Of a DNA stretch of 64,000 bases, positions 17,299 through 27,877 are shown piece after piece; position 1 is the first letter of the stretch; every line of letters starts with the position of its first letter. Location of the stretch: contig KB911146.1 of the NCBI GenBank assembly GCA_000383355.1, positions 1 through 64,000 of the forward strand. Reading direction: 5' to 3'. The notes below the pieces were generated by a model that had not been told where the DNA came from, searched no databases, and saw nothing but the letters and a program-made list of their open reading frames with translations. Position numbers and translations under genes: made by a program. This stretch comes from Flavobacterium sp. SCGC AAA160-P02. Lineage in GTDB: Bacteria > Bacteroidota > Bacteroidia > Flavobacteriales > Flavobacteriaceae.

Positions 17299-17329
17299 CC
17301 CACTCAATTTACGTTGAGTGGGTTTTTTT
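17299..17329 (+). terminator. Intrinsic terminator before rnpB
   Basis: A 9-bp stem, CCCACTCAA / TTGAGTGGG, with a 6-base loop and a run of seven T. It separates dnaJ transcription from rnpB. Confidence 0.85.
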
Positions 17330-17343
17330 ATAAATAAAGATTG

Positions 17344-17351
17344 TACTTTTG
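17344..17351 (+). promoter_or_regulatory. -7 element of rnpB
   Basis: TACTTTTG, a full TAnnTTTG match, 7 bases before the first base of the predicted P1 helix of RNase P RNA. No clear -33 element is seen. Confidence 0.6.
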
Positions 17352-17358
17352 AGCTCTT

Positions 17359-17712
17359 AAAGCAGATCTATCTTATCGCTTTTTTATAGAACTAGTATTA
17401 ATATTTTTATTTCGTTATAAGAACTTTTAATCAAGTTTTAGAGAAAGAGGAAAGTCCGGACACCAAAGAGTAGCATAGCGGATAACATCCGTCCGATGTA
17501 AATCGAGGACAAGTGCAACAGAAAGCAAGTACAGTTCGGCTGTAGTGAAACCAGGTAAACTCTATGCGGTGCAATGTCATGTACATTAGAGTTTGAGGGT
17601 AACTCGCCCGATTCTAAGGGGTAGGCAGATGGATTCTAAGAGTAATTTTAGAACTAGATAAATGATAAGACCCTTTTTAAGGGAACAGAATCCGGCTTAT
17701 TGGTCTGCTTTT
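17359..17712 (+). ncRNA. rnpB: RNase P RNA
   Basis: Catalytic RNA of RNase P, which matures tRNA 5' ends. Universal blocks are present: GAGGAAAGTCCGGA (17447-17460), AAGTGCAACAGAAAGCAAGTA, GTGAAACCAGGTAAACTC, GGGTAACTCGCCCG, GGGTAGGCAGATGG, AACTAGATAAATGATA, and ACAGAATCCGGCTTAT (17685-17700). The ends are set by P1: AAAGCAGATC (17359-17368) pairs with GGTCTGCTTT (17702-17711), with one G-U pair. A T-rich stretch follows. This RNA, with its promoter and the two upstream hairpins, fills most of the 700-base gap between dnaJ and aconitase; 17716-17850 shows nothing else convincing. Confidence 0.93.
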
Positions 17713-17855
17713 TTATTTTTTTTATGAAATCTTCAAAGAAAAAACAAGAAAGTGCTTTTTTCTTGCATTATATCTAATATAATTAGCAATAATTTTTATT
17801 TATTTATTAATGAAAGCTATCTATTGTTTATTTTTTAAATATCATTCAAAAACCT

Positions 17856-17863
17856 TAGTTTTG
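17856..17863 (+). promoter_or_regulatory. -7 element of the aconitase gene
   Basis: TAGTTTTG, a full TAnnTTTG match, 33 bases before the ATG. No well-spaced -33 TTG. Confidence 0.5.
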
Positions 17864-17895
17864 CTTTACTAAAAAATAATAAATAAGATACGTAT

Positions 17896-20163
17896 ATGGC
17901 TTTTGATATAGAGATGATCAAAAAGGTTTATAACACTATTTCTGATCGTGTTGATGCAGCTAGAGAAATAACTGGTAAACCTTTAACACTTGCAGAGAAA
18001 ATATTGTATTCTCACTTATGGGACGGCAATCCAAATAAAGCATTTACAAGAGGAGAAGATTATGTAGATTTTGCTCCAGATAGAATAGCTTTGCAAGATG
18101 CCACCGCTCAAATGGCTTTATTACAATTTATGCAAGCGGGTAAAACTAAAGTTGCAGTTCCAACTACAACTCACTGTGATCATTTAATTCAAGCTAAGGA
18201 AGGAGCCTCTAATGATCTTAAACACGCAAACACTGTAAGTAGTGAAGTGTTTAACTTTTTAGAATCGGTATCAAATAAATATGGTTTAGGATTTTGGAAA
18301 CCAGGTGCAGGAATTATACATCAAGTTGTTTTAGAAAATTATGCATTTCCAGGAGGAATGATGATTGGTACAGATTCTCATACTGTAAATGCAGGAGGAT
18401 TAGGAATGATTGCTATTGGTGTTGGTGGTGCTGATGCGGTAGACGTAATGGCAGGAATGGCTTGGGAATTAAAATTCCCTAAATTAATTGGTATAAAGTT
18501 AACAGGGCAACTATCTGGATGGACTGCACCAAAAGATGTGATCTTAAAAGTTGCTCAAATTTTAACAGTAAAAGGAGGTACCGGAGCTATTGTAGAATAT
18601 TTTGGGCCTGGAGCTACTGCAATGTCATGTACAGGAAAAGGAACAATTTGTAATATGGGAGCAGAGATTGGTGCAACAACATCAACTTTTGGATATGATG
18701 AGTCTATGGAACGATATCTTCGTGCTACAGATAGAGCAGATGTGGCAGATGCTGCAAATAATGTAAAAGAATATCTTACTGCAGACCCTGAGGTGTATGC
18801 AGATCCAGAAAATTATTTTGACCAAGTTATAGAAATTAATTTATCAGAATTAGGTCCTTTATTAAACGGGCCTTTTACTCCAGATTTATCTACAGAGGTT
18901 GGTAAAAACATGCATACTAAAGCAACGTCTAATAATTGGCCACTTCAAGTAGAGTGGGGTTTAATAGGCTCATGTACAAACTCATCATACGAAGATTTAT
19001 CTAGAGCATCTTCTATTGCTCAACAAGCATTAGATAAAGGTCTTGAAATGAAAGCTGAACTTGGTATTAACCCTGGTTCTGAAAAAGTACGCTACACTGC
19101 AGAAAGAGATGGAATTCTATCTATTTTTGAAAAATTAGATGCTAAAATTTTCACAAATGCTTGCGGACCTTGTATTGGACAATGGGCAAGGTATAGTGAT
19201 CCTAAAAATGCACCAAAAAATAGCATTGTTCATTCTTTTAATAGAAATTTTGCCAAAAGAGCCGATGGTAACCCAAACACCCATGCTTTTGTTGCCTCTC
19301 CAGAATTAACAGCAGCTATTGCAATTGCAGGTCGTTTAGACTTCAATCCGCTTACAGATTCATTGATAAACTCTAATGGAGAAGAGGTAATGTTTGATGA
19401 GCCTACTGGTTGGGAATTGCCACCAAAAGGTTTTGAGGTAAAAGACAATGGATATTTAGCACCAGAAGAAGATGGCAGTCATGTAGAGGTAGTTGTTAGT
19501 ACCGAGTCTGAACGTTTACAATTATTAACACCATTTACTCCTATTGGAAGTGAAATTAAAGGAGCTAAATTATTAATAAAAGCATTTAGTAAATGTACTA
19601 CAGATCATATTTCTATGGCAGGCCCATGGTTACGTTTTAGAGGTCATTTAGATAATATTGCGAACAATACTTTAATTGGAGCTGTCAATGCTTTTGGAAA
19701 GAAAACTAACTTTGTAAAAAACCAATTAACCGGAGAATTTGCTGGTGTACCAGATGTTCAACGTGCATACAAAAAGGCAGGTGTTCATTCTATTGTTATA
19801 GGAGATCATAATTATGGAGAGGGTTCTTCTAGAGAACATGCAGCAATGCAACCACGTCATCTAGGAGTTGTTGCAGTGATTGTTAAATCTTTTGCTAGAA
19901 TTCATGAAACCAATCTAAAAAAACAAGGAATGTTAGGCTTAACATTTGCTAATGAAGCAGATTATGATCTAATTCAGGAAGACGATACCTTTAATTTTGT
20001 AGACTTACATGAGTTTTCTCCAGGGAAATCATTAATGCTTGAAGCAGTTCATGCAGATGGAAGTAAGGATCTCATAGAAACCAACCATACTTACAATACC
20101 GGACAAATAGAATGGTATCATGAAGGTTCTGCATTAAATTTAATTAAAAAAGAAAATGCTTAA
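17896..20163 (+). CDS. acn: Aconitate hydratase
   Basis: TCA-cycle enzyme that interconverts citrate and isocitrate with a [4Fe-4S] cluster. At 755 residues it is of the mitochondrial-like class common in Bacteroidota, not AcnB. Cluster cysteines are in [10 protein letters not shown] (about 358-367) and [10 protein letters not shown] (about 420-429). Substrate segments include [24 protein letters not shown] and, in the swivel domain, [15 protein letters not shown]. It stands alone, with its own promoter and terminator. Confidence 0.95.
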   Translation: MAFDIEMIKKVYNTISDRVDAAREITGKPLTLAEKILYSHLWDGNPNKAFTRGEDYVDFAPDRIALQDATAQMALLQFMQAGKTKVAVPTTTHCDHLIQAKEGASNDLKHANTVSSEVFNFLESVSNKYGLGFWKPGAGIIHQVVLENYAFPGGMMIGTDSHTVNAGGLGMIAIGVGGADAVDVMAGMAWELKFPKLIGIKLTGQLSGWTAPKDVILKVAQILTVKGGTGAIVEYFGPGATAMSCTGKGTICNMGAEIGATTSTFGYDESMERYLRATDRADVADAANNVKEYLTADPEVYADPENYFDQVIEINLSELGPLLNGPFTPDLSTEVGKNMHTKATSNNWPLQVEWGLIGSCTNSSYEDLSRASSIAQQALDKGLEMKAELGINPGSEKVRYTAERDGILSIFEKLDAKIFTNACGPCIGQWARYSDPKNAPKNSIVHSFNRNFAKRADGNPNTHAFVASPELTAAIAIAGRLDFNPLTDSLINSNGEEVMFDEPTGWELPPKGFEVKDNGYLAPEEDGSHVEVVVSTESERLQLLTPFTPIGSEIKGAKLLIKAFSKCTTDHISMAGPWLRFRGHLDNIANNTLIGAVNAFGKKTNFVKNQLTGEFAGVPDVQRAYKKAGVHSIVIGDHNYGEGSSREHAAMQPRHLGVVAVIVKSFARIHETNLKKQGMLGLTFANEADYDLIQEDDTFNFVDLHEFSPGKSLMLEAVHADGSKDLIETNHTYNTGQIEWYHEGSALNLIKKENA

Positions 20164-20186
20164 GTTTTAGTAAGTATTTATAACAC

Positions 20187-20217
20187 AAAACTCCTGAAGA
20201 AATTCAGGAGTTTTTTT
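20187..20217 (+). terminator. Intrinsic terminator after aconitase
   Basis: An 8-bp core stem, CTCCTGAA / TTCAGGAG, with a GAAA tetraloop, flanking A/T pairs and seven T. Confidence 0.9.
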
Positions 20218-20283
20218 ATCAAAAGAAGTCATCACTCTTACTAATAATAAGTTTAACTTTAGTAAAGTATTTTTTAGAATTAT

Positions 20284-20850
20284 ATGACATTTAAAAAATC
20301 ACATATCTCCAATATACTCTTTGTAATTGTTATTGTTTTAATGATTATTCCTCAAACCAGAAAGCCAATTCAAGTAGGGCTTCATTCTATTGTAGCATTG
20401 TTTAGTCCTTTGATCATTGATAAAGAAGATCAAGTATTATTATCTAATTATGATTGGCGGCTATTAGATTCAAACAATACAACTTCTACTTTAGAACAAG
20501 CTAAAGGAAAGGTTATTTTTGTGAATCTCTGGGCCACATGGTGTCCTCCTTGCATTGCAGAAATGCCAAGCATGCAAAAGATATATGATGCCTATGGTGA
20601 TCGGGTAGTTTTTTTATTTGTTTCTAATGAAAACCAAGAAAAAGTGACTGCTTTTTTAAAGAGAAAAAAACTATCAATTCCAAGTTATTACCCGTTAAGT
20701 TCCATCCCAAAAGAAATTGCAAGTAATAGTATACCTGCTACTTATATCATAGATAAAAAAGGTTTTATAGTTGTTGAAAAGATAGGAGCCGCTAATTGGA
20801 ATAGTACTTCTGTTAAAAAATTATTAGACAACTTACTTTTGGAAGAATAA
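20284..20850 (+). CDS. TlpA-like thioredoxin-fold protein
   Basis: A 188-residue membrane-anchored thiol-disulfide protein. The N-terminal helix (about 9-26) anchors it with the thioredoxin domain in the periplasm. The active site is WATWCPPC (83-90, Cys87 and Cys90), followed by EMPSMQKIY, and the cis-Pro loop is IPATYIID. This matches the TlpA/ResA group that reduces disulfides, for example in cytochrome maturation. The physiological partner is unknown. It converges on the aminotransferase gene with a 31-base gap containing a short AT-rich inverted repeat. Confidence 0.87.
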   Translation: MTFKKSHISNILFVIVIVLMIIPQTRKPIQVGLHSIVALFSPLIIDKEDQVLLSNYDWRLLDSNNTTSTLEQAKGKVIFVNLWATWCPPCIAEMPSMQKIYDAYGDRVVFLFVSNENQEKVTAFLKRKKLSIPSYYPLSSIPKEIASNSIPATYIIDKKGFIVVEKIGAANWNSTSVKKLLDNLLLEE

Positions 20851-20881
20851 AGAAATAATATCTTAAAATATTATGTTGTAA

Positions 20882-22060
20882 CTAAGAGAGCTCGTCTAGA
20901 ATTTCCAGTAAAATTTTACAACCCTTACTAATTTCTTTTTTTGAAATAGTTAGCGGAGGTGTAATTCTAATTGCTCTTCCTTCAAAAAGAAGAAAGAATA
21001 AAATTAATCCATTAGCTAAGCATCTGTGAATAATTTTTGCAGCGATCTCTGGAGATTCAACAAGGGCAGCTAACATTAAACCTTTTCCTCTAATTTCTTT
21101 GATGAGTGGATGCTTTAAAAGGCTTCTAATTAATTGTTCTTTCTCCAAAGTGTCCTCAATTAATGTTGAGTTCTGAATGGTATTTACAGTTGCAACACCA
21201 GCAGATGCAATTACAGGATGTCCGCCAAAAGTGGTAATATGGCCTAATGTAGGGTGCTCTTTTAAAACATCCATCAAATTTTTTTGAGCTATGAATGCAC
21301 CAATTGGCATACCGCCTCCTAGACCTTTTCCTGAAATAATAATATCTGGTATAATTTCAAAGTGTTCAAAACCCCAAAACTTTCCAGTTCTTCCAATTCC
21401 AGTTTGAATTTCATCTACAATTAATATAGCACCTACTTCTTCACACCGTTGTTTAACTTTTTTCAAATACCCATCTTTTGGGACAATAAATCCAGCACCG
21501 CCTTGTATGGTTTCTAGAATTACAGCGGCTGTATTTTTAGTGATTTTTTTTAAATCAGAGACTAAGTTGTAATGAATAAATTTAGTTCCTGGTACCAAGG
21601 GCCTAAAAGCTCTGTTTTGTACTTCTGCACCTGAAACACTCATAGAGCCTTGTGTATTACCATGATATGAGTGATGAGCGGCAACAATCTCGTACCTTTT
21701 AGTGAAACGTTTTGCAAGTTTTAAAGCACCTTCACAAGCTTCTGTTCCGGAGTTTGTGAGATAAACGCTGTAGGTATTAGGTAAGGTTTGAGATAAAAGT
21801 TTGCATAATTGTAGTGGTTGTTCTTGTATGAATTCACCATAAACCATGACATGAGTATAGCTGTTTAATTGTTTTTTAATTGCTTTGGTAACTTTTGGAT
21901 GCTGATGTCCTAGGCTATTGGCAGAAACTCCAGCAACAAAATCTAAGTATTTTTTTCCATTACGATCATAGATATAACTTCCTTTTGCTTTTTTTATCTC
22001 AATTGATAAAGGATATGGACTTGTTTGAGCCTGATATGTTAGAAAATCATTTTTCACCAA
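20882..22060 (-). CDS. Class III aminotransferase, ArgD-like
   Basis: A PLP-dependent omega-aminotransferase of 392 residues. The PLP lysine is Lys245 in SGKGLGGG. The phosphate-binding NSGTEACEGALKLAKR (103-118) and the Asp of IVDEIQTGIGRTGKFW (214-229) are intact. The closest named relatives are acetylornithine/ornithine aminotransferases, but no arginine genes are nearby, so the substrate is open. It starts 6 bases downstream of the OstA-like gene and is probably the last gene of the fur-purA-ostA run. Confidence 0.87.
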   Translation of the reverse strand: MVKNDFLTYQAQTSPYPLSIEIKKAKGSYIYDRNGKKYLDFVAGVSANSLGHQHPKVTKAIKKQLNSYTHVMVYGEFIQEQPLQLCKLLSQTLPNTYSVYLTNSGTEACEGALKLAKRFTKRYEIVAAHHSYHGNTQGSMSVSGAEVQNRAFRPLVPGTKFIHYNLVSDLKKITKNTAAVILETIQGGAGFIVPKDGYLKKVKQRCEEVGAILIVDEIQTGIGRTGKFWGFEHFEIIPDIIISGKGLGGGMPIGAFIAQKNLMDVLKEHPTLGHITTFGGHPVIASAGVATVNTIQNSTLIEDTLEKEQLIRSLLKHPLIKEIRGKGLMLAALVESPEIAAKIIHRCLANGLILFFLLFEGRAIRITPPLTISKKEISKGCKILLEILDELS

Positions 22061-22066
22061 TTACGT

Positions 22067-23659
22067 TTATGGGTTCAATTTAATTTCTTTTTTACCAAAA
22101 GTGTTTTCTTTTGCTTTCAGCAGTGTATTTTTATCGATGTTTTTGTAAGCTTTTACCTTTTTTTTAAAAATATCTTCTTTGGTTTTTGGCTGTTCAGATT
22201 CTCTCCAAATAAACCCTTTTAATCGCCTATCATTTTCTGGATACATAGAGGGAGGATAGGTTTTACCATCAGACATATTTAAGCATTTAATTTCATTAAT
22301 TTCACTGTCTATTAACTCAAACTCTATGTTACTACAGAACTGTTTTGTAATAGTTTCTAAAACTCCTTCATCATTTCTATTAAAATTAACAGCTTCACCA
22401 TTTCCTTTTACTAGCAATGTTCGTAGTTGGTTTTCAATAAATTTACCATACATATTTCTACCTTTAATTTGATTGAAATTCTCTGGATCTATAGAATCTT
22501 TTTGAATGATGAATGAGTTGCCTAATATTTTTAAAGAATCTAGTTTTTCTGTGGTTGTATTGCTTAACAATTTGATGCTATCTCCAGTTATCTGACTCTT
22601 GTCTGACCATAGTATTGGGTCTACATACATTTTTGTAATACCTTTTGACTGATCTGTATACAATGAGTCACATTTTCCCTGAAGATCTAATTTGAAAATT
22701 TTCACATTATTGTAGGACCGAATAATTCGATGATCTTTTTTACCAGTAACAAGTAATGTATCCCCATGAATAAAGGTAGAGTCGTTTTCTACTACAGAGA
22801 TTGCAACAGCTCTTTTAATCATAAAAATTGAATCTGTTTTCTGAAAATATTCTGCATAATTTCCTTTGGCCATAAAATTTTCGGCAGTATCAATTACTTT
22901 AATATTATTGGTAGCAGAGGCAAAACCACGTATTTTATCATAGTATAAACTATCTCCTTCAATGGTGCGTTCGTCTAAATACAGTTTGGCGTTTTTTACA
23001 AAATGTGAAATATCTGTTTTTGTATTGTAAAAGCCTCTTTCTGAATATATTTTATTATTATCTTTTTGATTTGTTATGGTAGAGGGGCCATATAAAAAGG
23101 TATGTCCTGAGTTGGTGTAATAATCTAAATGATTAGATACTATTAAATTATCAGGATTGGTAATAGTCACTTTTGTTGTGGCGGTAAATTTCTTCTGTTC
23201 TAAATAATAGTTTCCATTTTTACTTTCTAGAACATTGGTTTCATCTTTTATAACTGCATGATCTTTGTAATAAAGGAGTTGACTAGCTCTATTAAAGTAG
23301 AGAGTGTCTGTAGTGAGTGTCATTGTTGGGTCTTTTAAAACTACATTACCCCAAGAGACTGATTTTTTTAAGTTCGCATCATAATCTACATAATCACTGT
23401 ATTGCTTAACGGTATCTCCCTGATTGATAACAACATCACCTATTGCTTTAAAGAAATTATCTTTTTTATAATAGTACGCTTTTTTGGAAGTTAAGATTGC
23501 TCCAGCATGAATCATTTTTACTTTACCAATAAGTACTGTTGCTCCAGGATATTTCTCTTCGTCTACAAATTGAATATCGGCATCAAATTTAATTTTCTTT
23601 TGTTGAGAAACCCCTACAGAAGAAACGAATACAAATAATATAATCAGTAATTTTTTCAA
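22067..23659 (-). CDS. OstA-like LPS-transport-related protein
   Basis: A secreted or periplasmic protein of 530 residues with a signal peptide (about 1-19, ending GVSQ). The body is made of repeated OstA/LptA-type beta strands (for example VLIGKVKMIHAGAILTSKKA, FKAIGDVVINQGDT, LYYKDHAVIKD), the jellyroll that forms the lipopolysaccharide bridge. It is much longer than proteobacterial LptA (about 185 residues) and probably holds several jellyroll turns. A role in LPS transport is inferred from the fold. Confidence 0.85.
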   Translation of the reverse strand: MKKLLIILFVFVSSVGVSQQKKIKFDADIQFVDEEKYPGATVLIGKVKMIHAGAILTSKKAYYYKKDNFFKAIGDVVINQGDTVKQYSDYVDYDANLKKSVSWGNVVLKDPTMTLTTDTLYFNRASQLLYYKDHAVIKDETNVLESKNGNYYLEQKKFTATTKVTITNPDNLIVSNHLDYYTNSGHTFLYGPSTITNQKDNNKIYSERGFYNTKTDISHFVKNAKLYLDERTIEGDSLYYDKIRGFASATNNIKVIDTAENFMAKGNYAEYFQKTDSIFMIKRAVAISVVENDSTFIHGDTLLVTGKKDHRIIRSYNNVKIFKLDLQGKCDSLYTDQSKGITKMYVDPILWSDKSQITGDSIKLLSNTTTEKLDSLKILGNSFIIQKDSIDPENFNQIKGRNMYGKFIENQLRTLLVKGNGEAVNFNRNDEGVLETITKQFCSNIEFELIDSEINEIKCLNMSDGKTYPPSMYPENDRRLKGFIWRESEQPKTKEDIFKKKVKAYKNIDKNTLLKAKENTFGKKEIKLNP

Positions 23660-23725
23660 ACTTATGCTTTCTTTTGGCTAAAATACTGAAATGACAACGC
23701 TAAACTTCTTAATTATACTATAAAA

Positions 23726-24997
23726 CTATCGAAGAATGGTTTGTTTTCTATCTGGTCCTACAGATACAATTTTAACAGGAACTCCTGTTTCTTTTTCAAC
23801 AAAAGCAACATAATCTAATAAATTTTGAGGCAATTGATCTGCCGAAGTCATCTTTGTTAAATCTTCATTCCAACCTTTAAATTCAGAATAGTTAACAGAA
23901 ACATTTTCTGGCTCTATATTATAAGGTAAATGACTAATTTTTTTTCCTTTATAATTGTACGAGGTACATACTTTTAATGTCTTAAATCCAGATAGTACAT
24001 CTCCTTTCATCATCATTAATTGAGTAACACCATTTATATCTACAGCATATTTTAAAGCAACTAAATCTAACCAACCACAACGTCTTGGTCTGCCAGTTGT
24101 AGCTCCAAATTCATGACCTACTTTAGCCATTGTAGCTCCGTCTTCATCAAATAATTCTGTAGGAAAAGGACCAGAGCCAACACGAGTTGTGTAGGCTTTG
24201 AAAATACCAAAGACTTCACCAATTCTGTTTGGTGCAACACCTAAACCTGTACAAGCACCAGCGGCTGTGGTATTGGAAGAGGTTACATACGGATAGGTTC
24301 CAAAATCAATATCTAATAAAGAACCCTGAGCACCTTCCGCTAGAATGGTTTTCTTTTCTTTAACTGCATTGTTTAAAAACTCTTCACTATCTATAAATTG
24401 TAATCTTCTTAATTTATCAACTCCTTTAGAGAATTCTTCTTCCAATTCTTTAAGATCATATTGGATGTCTACATTAAAGAAATCTAACATTTTAATATGC
24501 TTGGTTGTCAATGCTTGATATTTATCTTTCCAGTTTTCTAATTCTAGATCCCCAACTCGCATTCCGTTTCTTCCAGTTTTGTCCATATATGTTGGACCAA
24601 TACCTTTAAGAGTAGAGCCAATTTTAGCCTTTCCTTTTGAAGTTTCTGACGCAGCGTCTAACAATCTGTGCGTAGGTAAAATTAAATGTGCCTTTCTAGA
24701 GATGAGTAATTTTGTTTCATAATCTATATCATGCTTATCAAGGTTTTCTAATTCTTTCTTAAAAATAACAGGATCTATTACAACCCCATTTCCAACAACA
24801 TTTAAAGCTGTTTTATGAAAAATCCCAGAAGGAATAGTGTGCAAAACGTGTTTGTGTCCATCAAAAATTAGTGTATGACCAGCATTAGGTCCTCCCTGAA
24901 ATCTAGCTATAATATCATAGTTCTTTGTAAGAACATCTACAATTTTACCTTTCCCTTCATCTCCCCATTGTAGTCCTAGTAATAAATCTACCGCCAT
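23726..24997 (-). CDS. purA: Adenylosuccinate synthetase
   Basis: Converts IMP, GTP and aspartate to adenylosuccinate in AMP synthesis. The P-loop variant is GLQWGDEGKGK (8-18) with catalytic Asp13, and His41 is in GGPNAGHT. Further signatures are LKGIGPTYMDK, EGAQGSLLDIDFGTYPYVTS and TTGRPRRCGWLD. Length is 423 residues, as usual. It lies 18 bases downstream of the Fur-family gene, so the two are probably co-transcribed. Confidence 0.96.
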   Translation of the reverse strand: MAVDLLLGLQWGDEGKGKIVDVLTKNYDIIARFQGGPNAGHTLIFDGHKHVLHTIPSGIFHKTALNVVGNGVVIDPVIFKKELENLDKHDIDYETKLLISRKAHLILPTHRLLDAASETSKGKAKIGSTLKGIGPTYMDKTGRNGMRVGDLELENWKDKYQALTTKHIKMLDFFNVDIQYDLKELEEEFSKGVDKLRRLQFIDSEEFLNNAVKEKKTILAEGAQGSLLDIDFGTYPYVTSSNTTAAGACTGLGVAPNRIGEVFGIFKAYTTRVGSGPFPTELFDEDGATMAKVGHEFGATTGRPRRCGWLDLVALKYAVDINGVTQLMMMKGDVLSGFKTLKVCTSYNYKGKKISHLPYNIEPENVSVNYSEFKGWNEDLTKMTSADQLPQNLLDYVAFVEKETGVPVKIVSVGPDRKQTILR

Positions 24998-25015
24998 GTA
25001 ATATAATTCTAAAAA

Positions 25016-25465
25016 TTAGTTGTTTGATTGTTTTTTTGTTCCGTAAAAGTAAAGTGAATGATTGTGAATATCTATATCAAAAACCTCTTCTATTGTTTTT
25101 TTGATAACTTGAATTCTTGGATCACAAAATTCTTTAACTTCTCCAGTATCGGTAAGAATAACATGATCATGCTGCTTATCAAAATAACTCTTTTCATAAC
25201 GAGCCATTGATTGACCATCAAATTGATGTTTTCGAACAAGACCACAATCTAGCAGTAAATCTATCGTATTGTACAATGTTGCTCTGCTTACCCGATAGTT
25301 TTTGTTTTTCATATTGATATACAAAGATTCTATATCAAAATGTTCATCTACATCATATATTTCTTGTAGAATAGCAAATCTTTCCGGAGTTTTTCTGTGC
25401 TTGTTCTCTTCTAAAAAAGTAGTAAATACTCTTTTTACAACTTCTTGATTGTTTTTTGAGACCAT
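25016..25465 (-). CDS. Fur-family transcriptional regulator
   Basis: A 149-residue metal- or peroxide-responsive regulator. It has an N-terminal winged helix ([26 protein letters not shown], then [21 protein letters not shown]) and a dimerisation domain with the metal-site segment [19 protein letters not shown]. The CxxC pairs of a structural zinc site are absent, and the C-terminus is short. Whether it acts as Fur, PerR or Zur cannot be told from sequence. It is the first gene before purA and has a candidate promoter about 20 bases upstream. Confidence 0.9.
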   Translation of the reverse strand: MVSKNNQEVVKRVFTTFLEENKHRKTPERFAILQEIYDVDEHFDIESLYINMKNKNYRVSRATLYNTIDLLLDCGLVRKHQFDGQSMARYEKSYFDKQHDHVILTDTGEVKEFCDPRIQVIKKTIEEVFDIDIHNHSLYFYGTKKQSNN

Positions 25466-25485
25466 AGTATCACTTTATAAGTAAA

Positions 25486-25493
25486 CAAATTTA
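25486..25493 (-). promoter_or_regulatory. Candidate -7 element of the fur-purA operon
   Basis: TAAATTTG on the minus strand matches TAnnTTTG, 20 bases before the Fur-family ATG. No -33 TTG at normal spacing. Confidence 0.4.
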
Positions 25494-25535
25494 ATGTTAT
25501 TATTCATATAAATAAGTGTTTTTACAGAAGGTTAT

Positions 25536-27752
25536 TTACATTGTATTAACACGTTCTACTTTTTTAACGCCATCCACCTTTTTTATACTTTCTATTAACT
25601 TATTTAATTGTGTTCTATTTTTAACGCTAATAGATAATTTACCATCAAATATTCCTTCATTTCCAGCAATATTAATGCTGTGAATAAATACATCCATATT
25701 ACTAGAAATAATCATGGTTAAATTATTTACGATTCCTTTATTATCTTCACCACTTACTTTTAAGATTGCTTTAAATTCTTGGTTTGAAGAATCTATCCAT
25801 TTTGCTTTAATGACTCTGTAAGCATAGTTAGATTGTAATGAGATTGCATTTGGACAATCTTTTTTGTGAATTTTAATTCCTTCGGTTATTGTTATAAATC
25901 CAAACACTCTATCTCCTGGAATTGGTTTGCAACATTTAGAAGATGTATACTCTAATTTCTCTTCCTCTAGTCCAAAAACAAGATCATCATATTTTGCAGA
26001 AACTTCTTCTTTATTAATGAGTTCTTTAGAAGGAGCTCTTGTTAAGCGCTTCTTAAAGAAGTTCATGATCATATTGTTTCGCTGGCTCACAAAGTTTTTA
26101 AGTTGAGTATTGTCTATAGCGCCATTCCCAATTCTAAAGAATAAATCAAAGCTAGTTTTTAGTTTAAAAAAAACAACCAGTTCGTTTAAAGACTTTTCAT
26201 TAAAATTAATTTTTAAGTGCCGCAATTTTCTAGCAAGAATTGCTTTTCCTTCTTCAGCTATTTTTTTCTCTTGATCTTTTAATGCTGTTTTAATTTTAGT
26301 TCTAGCTCTAGCAGTAATTACAAAGTCTAACCAACGTGCATTGGGTTTGTTATTTGATGTGGTATATACTTCAATTTGATCTCCACTTGCTAATTCATGA
26401 CTTAATGGAACCAATTTCCCATTTACTTTTACACCTCTACACTTTAAACCAATATCTGTATGTATTGAAAAAGCAAAATCTAAAGCTGAAGCACCCTTTG
26501 GAAGTGATTTTAAATCACCTATGGGCGTAAATACATAAATTTCTTTGGCGTAAAGGTTTAATTTAAAATCTTCTACAAAATCTACAGCATTAATGCTTTG
26601 ATTCTCTAGAGTTTCTTTCAAACGATTTAACCAACCATCTAAACCATTATCATTCTCTTCACTTTGTTTGTATTTAAAATGTGCTGCGTATCCTTTTTCT
26701 GCAATTTCATCCATTCTGTTAGAACGAATTTGTACTTCAACCCATTTAGCTTCGGGTCCTACAACTGTTATATGCAATGCTTCATAACCTGTAGATTTTG
26801 GTTGAGAAATCCAATCACGTAATCGAGAGGGGTTTGGTTTAAAATAATCAGTAACTATTGAATAAATTTTCCAAGCATCAAATTTTTCATCTTCAGACGT
26901 TGGTTCATAAATAATTCTGATTGCAAATTTGTCATAAACTTCATCAAAAGAAACATTTTGTTTGCGCATCTTTCTTCGAATAGAAAAGATTGATTTAAAC
27001 CTTCCTCTAATTTGGTACTTGAAACTTTCTTTACTTAAACCACTATTTAAAGTGTTTTCAAATGATTTTATATAGTTTTCTTGATCTTCTTTACTTTCAC
27101 TAATTTTACTAACAATGTCATTGTATACCTCTGGTTCTGTATATTTTAGCCCTAAATCTTCTAATTCAGTTTTTATATTATACAATCCAAGACGATGAGC
27201 AAGAGGCGCATAAATATATAAAGTTTCTGAAGCAATTTTAACCTGTTTGTCGGCAGGCATGGCATCCATTGTTTGCATATTATGCAATCTATCTGCTATC
27301 TTTATTAAAATTACACGTACATCATCATGAAGAGTGAGTAACATTTTTCTGAAATTTTCAGCTTGTATAGAATGATCTTTGTCTTTCTTTAAACTAGAAA
27401 TTTTTGTTAAACCACTTACAATTCTGGCAACAGTATCACCAAACAAACGCTCTATGTCATTTACTGTGTATTTGGTGTCTTCAACCACATCATGTAATAG
27501 GGCGGCGGCAATAGATGTAGCACCTAATCCAATTTCATTTGCTACAATTTTAGCTACTGATATTGGATGAAAAATATAGGGCTCGCCAGTTTTTCTTCTT
27601 TGAGTAGAATGAGCTTCAACAGATAAGTTAAATGCTTTCCGTATCATTAACTTATCGGATCTTGATAATGTTTGATAGGTTTCTTTTAAGAGGTTTTTAT
27701 AGCGTTTAGCTATCTCTTTATTTTCTTCTTCTATGGTTGCTTTGTATTCCAA
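25536..27752 (-). CDS. Bifunctional (p)ppGpp synthetase/hydrolase
   Basis: Stringent-response enzyme of the long RelA/SpoT type, 738 residues. The HD hydrolase domain is intact (His62 in YIFHPISVA, His87-Asp88 in LLHDVVEDT, and ADRLHNMQTM). The synthetase domain has GRFKSIFSIRRKMRK and GYEALHITVVGPE. TGS (FTPIGDLKSLPKGASALDFA), a zinc-finger region with SSKCCKPIPGD, and a C-terminal ACT domain follow. The intact HD motifs indicate that it can also degrade (p)ppGpp. It is transcribed alone, ending 70 bases before the Fur-family gene. Confidence 0.94.
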   Translation of the reverse strand: MEYKATIEEENKEIAKRYKNLLKETYQTLSRSDKLMIRKAFNLSVEAHSTQRRKTGEPYIFHPISVAKIVANEIGLGATSIAAALLHDVVEDTKYTVNDIERLFGDTVARIVSGLTKISSLKKDKDHSIQAENFRKMLLTLHDDVRVILIKIADRLHNMQTMDAMPADKQVKIASETLYIYAPLAHRLGLYNIKTELEDLGLKYTEPEVYNDIVSKISESKEDQENYIKSFENTLNSGLSKESFKYQIRGRFKSIFSIRRKMRKQNVSFDEVYDKFAIRIIYEPTSEDEKFDAWKIYSIVTDYFKPNPSRLRDWISQPKSTGYEALHITVVGPEAKWVEVQIRSNRMDEIAEKGYAAHFKYKQSEENDNGLDGWLNRLKETLENQSINAVDFVEDFKLNLYAKEIYVFTPIGDLKSLPKGASALDFAFSIHTDIGLKCRGVKVNGKLVPLSHELASGDQIEVYTTSNNKPNARWLDFVITARARTKIKTALKDQEKKIAEEGKAILARKLRHLKINFNEKSLNELVVFFKLKTSFDLFFRIGNGAIDNTQLKNFVSQRNNMIMNFFKKRLTRAPSKELINKEEVSAKYDDLVFGLEEEKLEYTSSKCCKPIPGDRVFGFITITEGIKIHKKDCPNAISLQSNYAYRVIKAKWIDSSNQEFKAILKVSGEDNKGIVNNLTMIISSNMDVFIHSINIAGNEGIFDGKLSISVKNRTQLNKLIESIKKVDGVKKVERVNTM

Positions 27753-27877
27753 TAATTAGTTATAAACTATACGTATTTCATAAAATATTGTGTGGATAAT
27801 CCTTGAATATTTAGACCCATTCAATAGATAATGAATGTAGTACAAAAAATGTGTCTGAGCAAATTTTTAAGCTGAGT

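Noticed and set aside
17743-17766. AT-rich hairpin downstream of rnpB
   Set aside because: It is not followed by a T run, and the 3' end of rnpB already fits P1 closure at about 17712.
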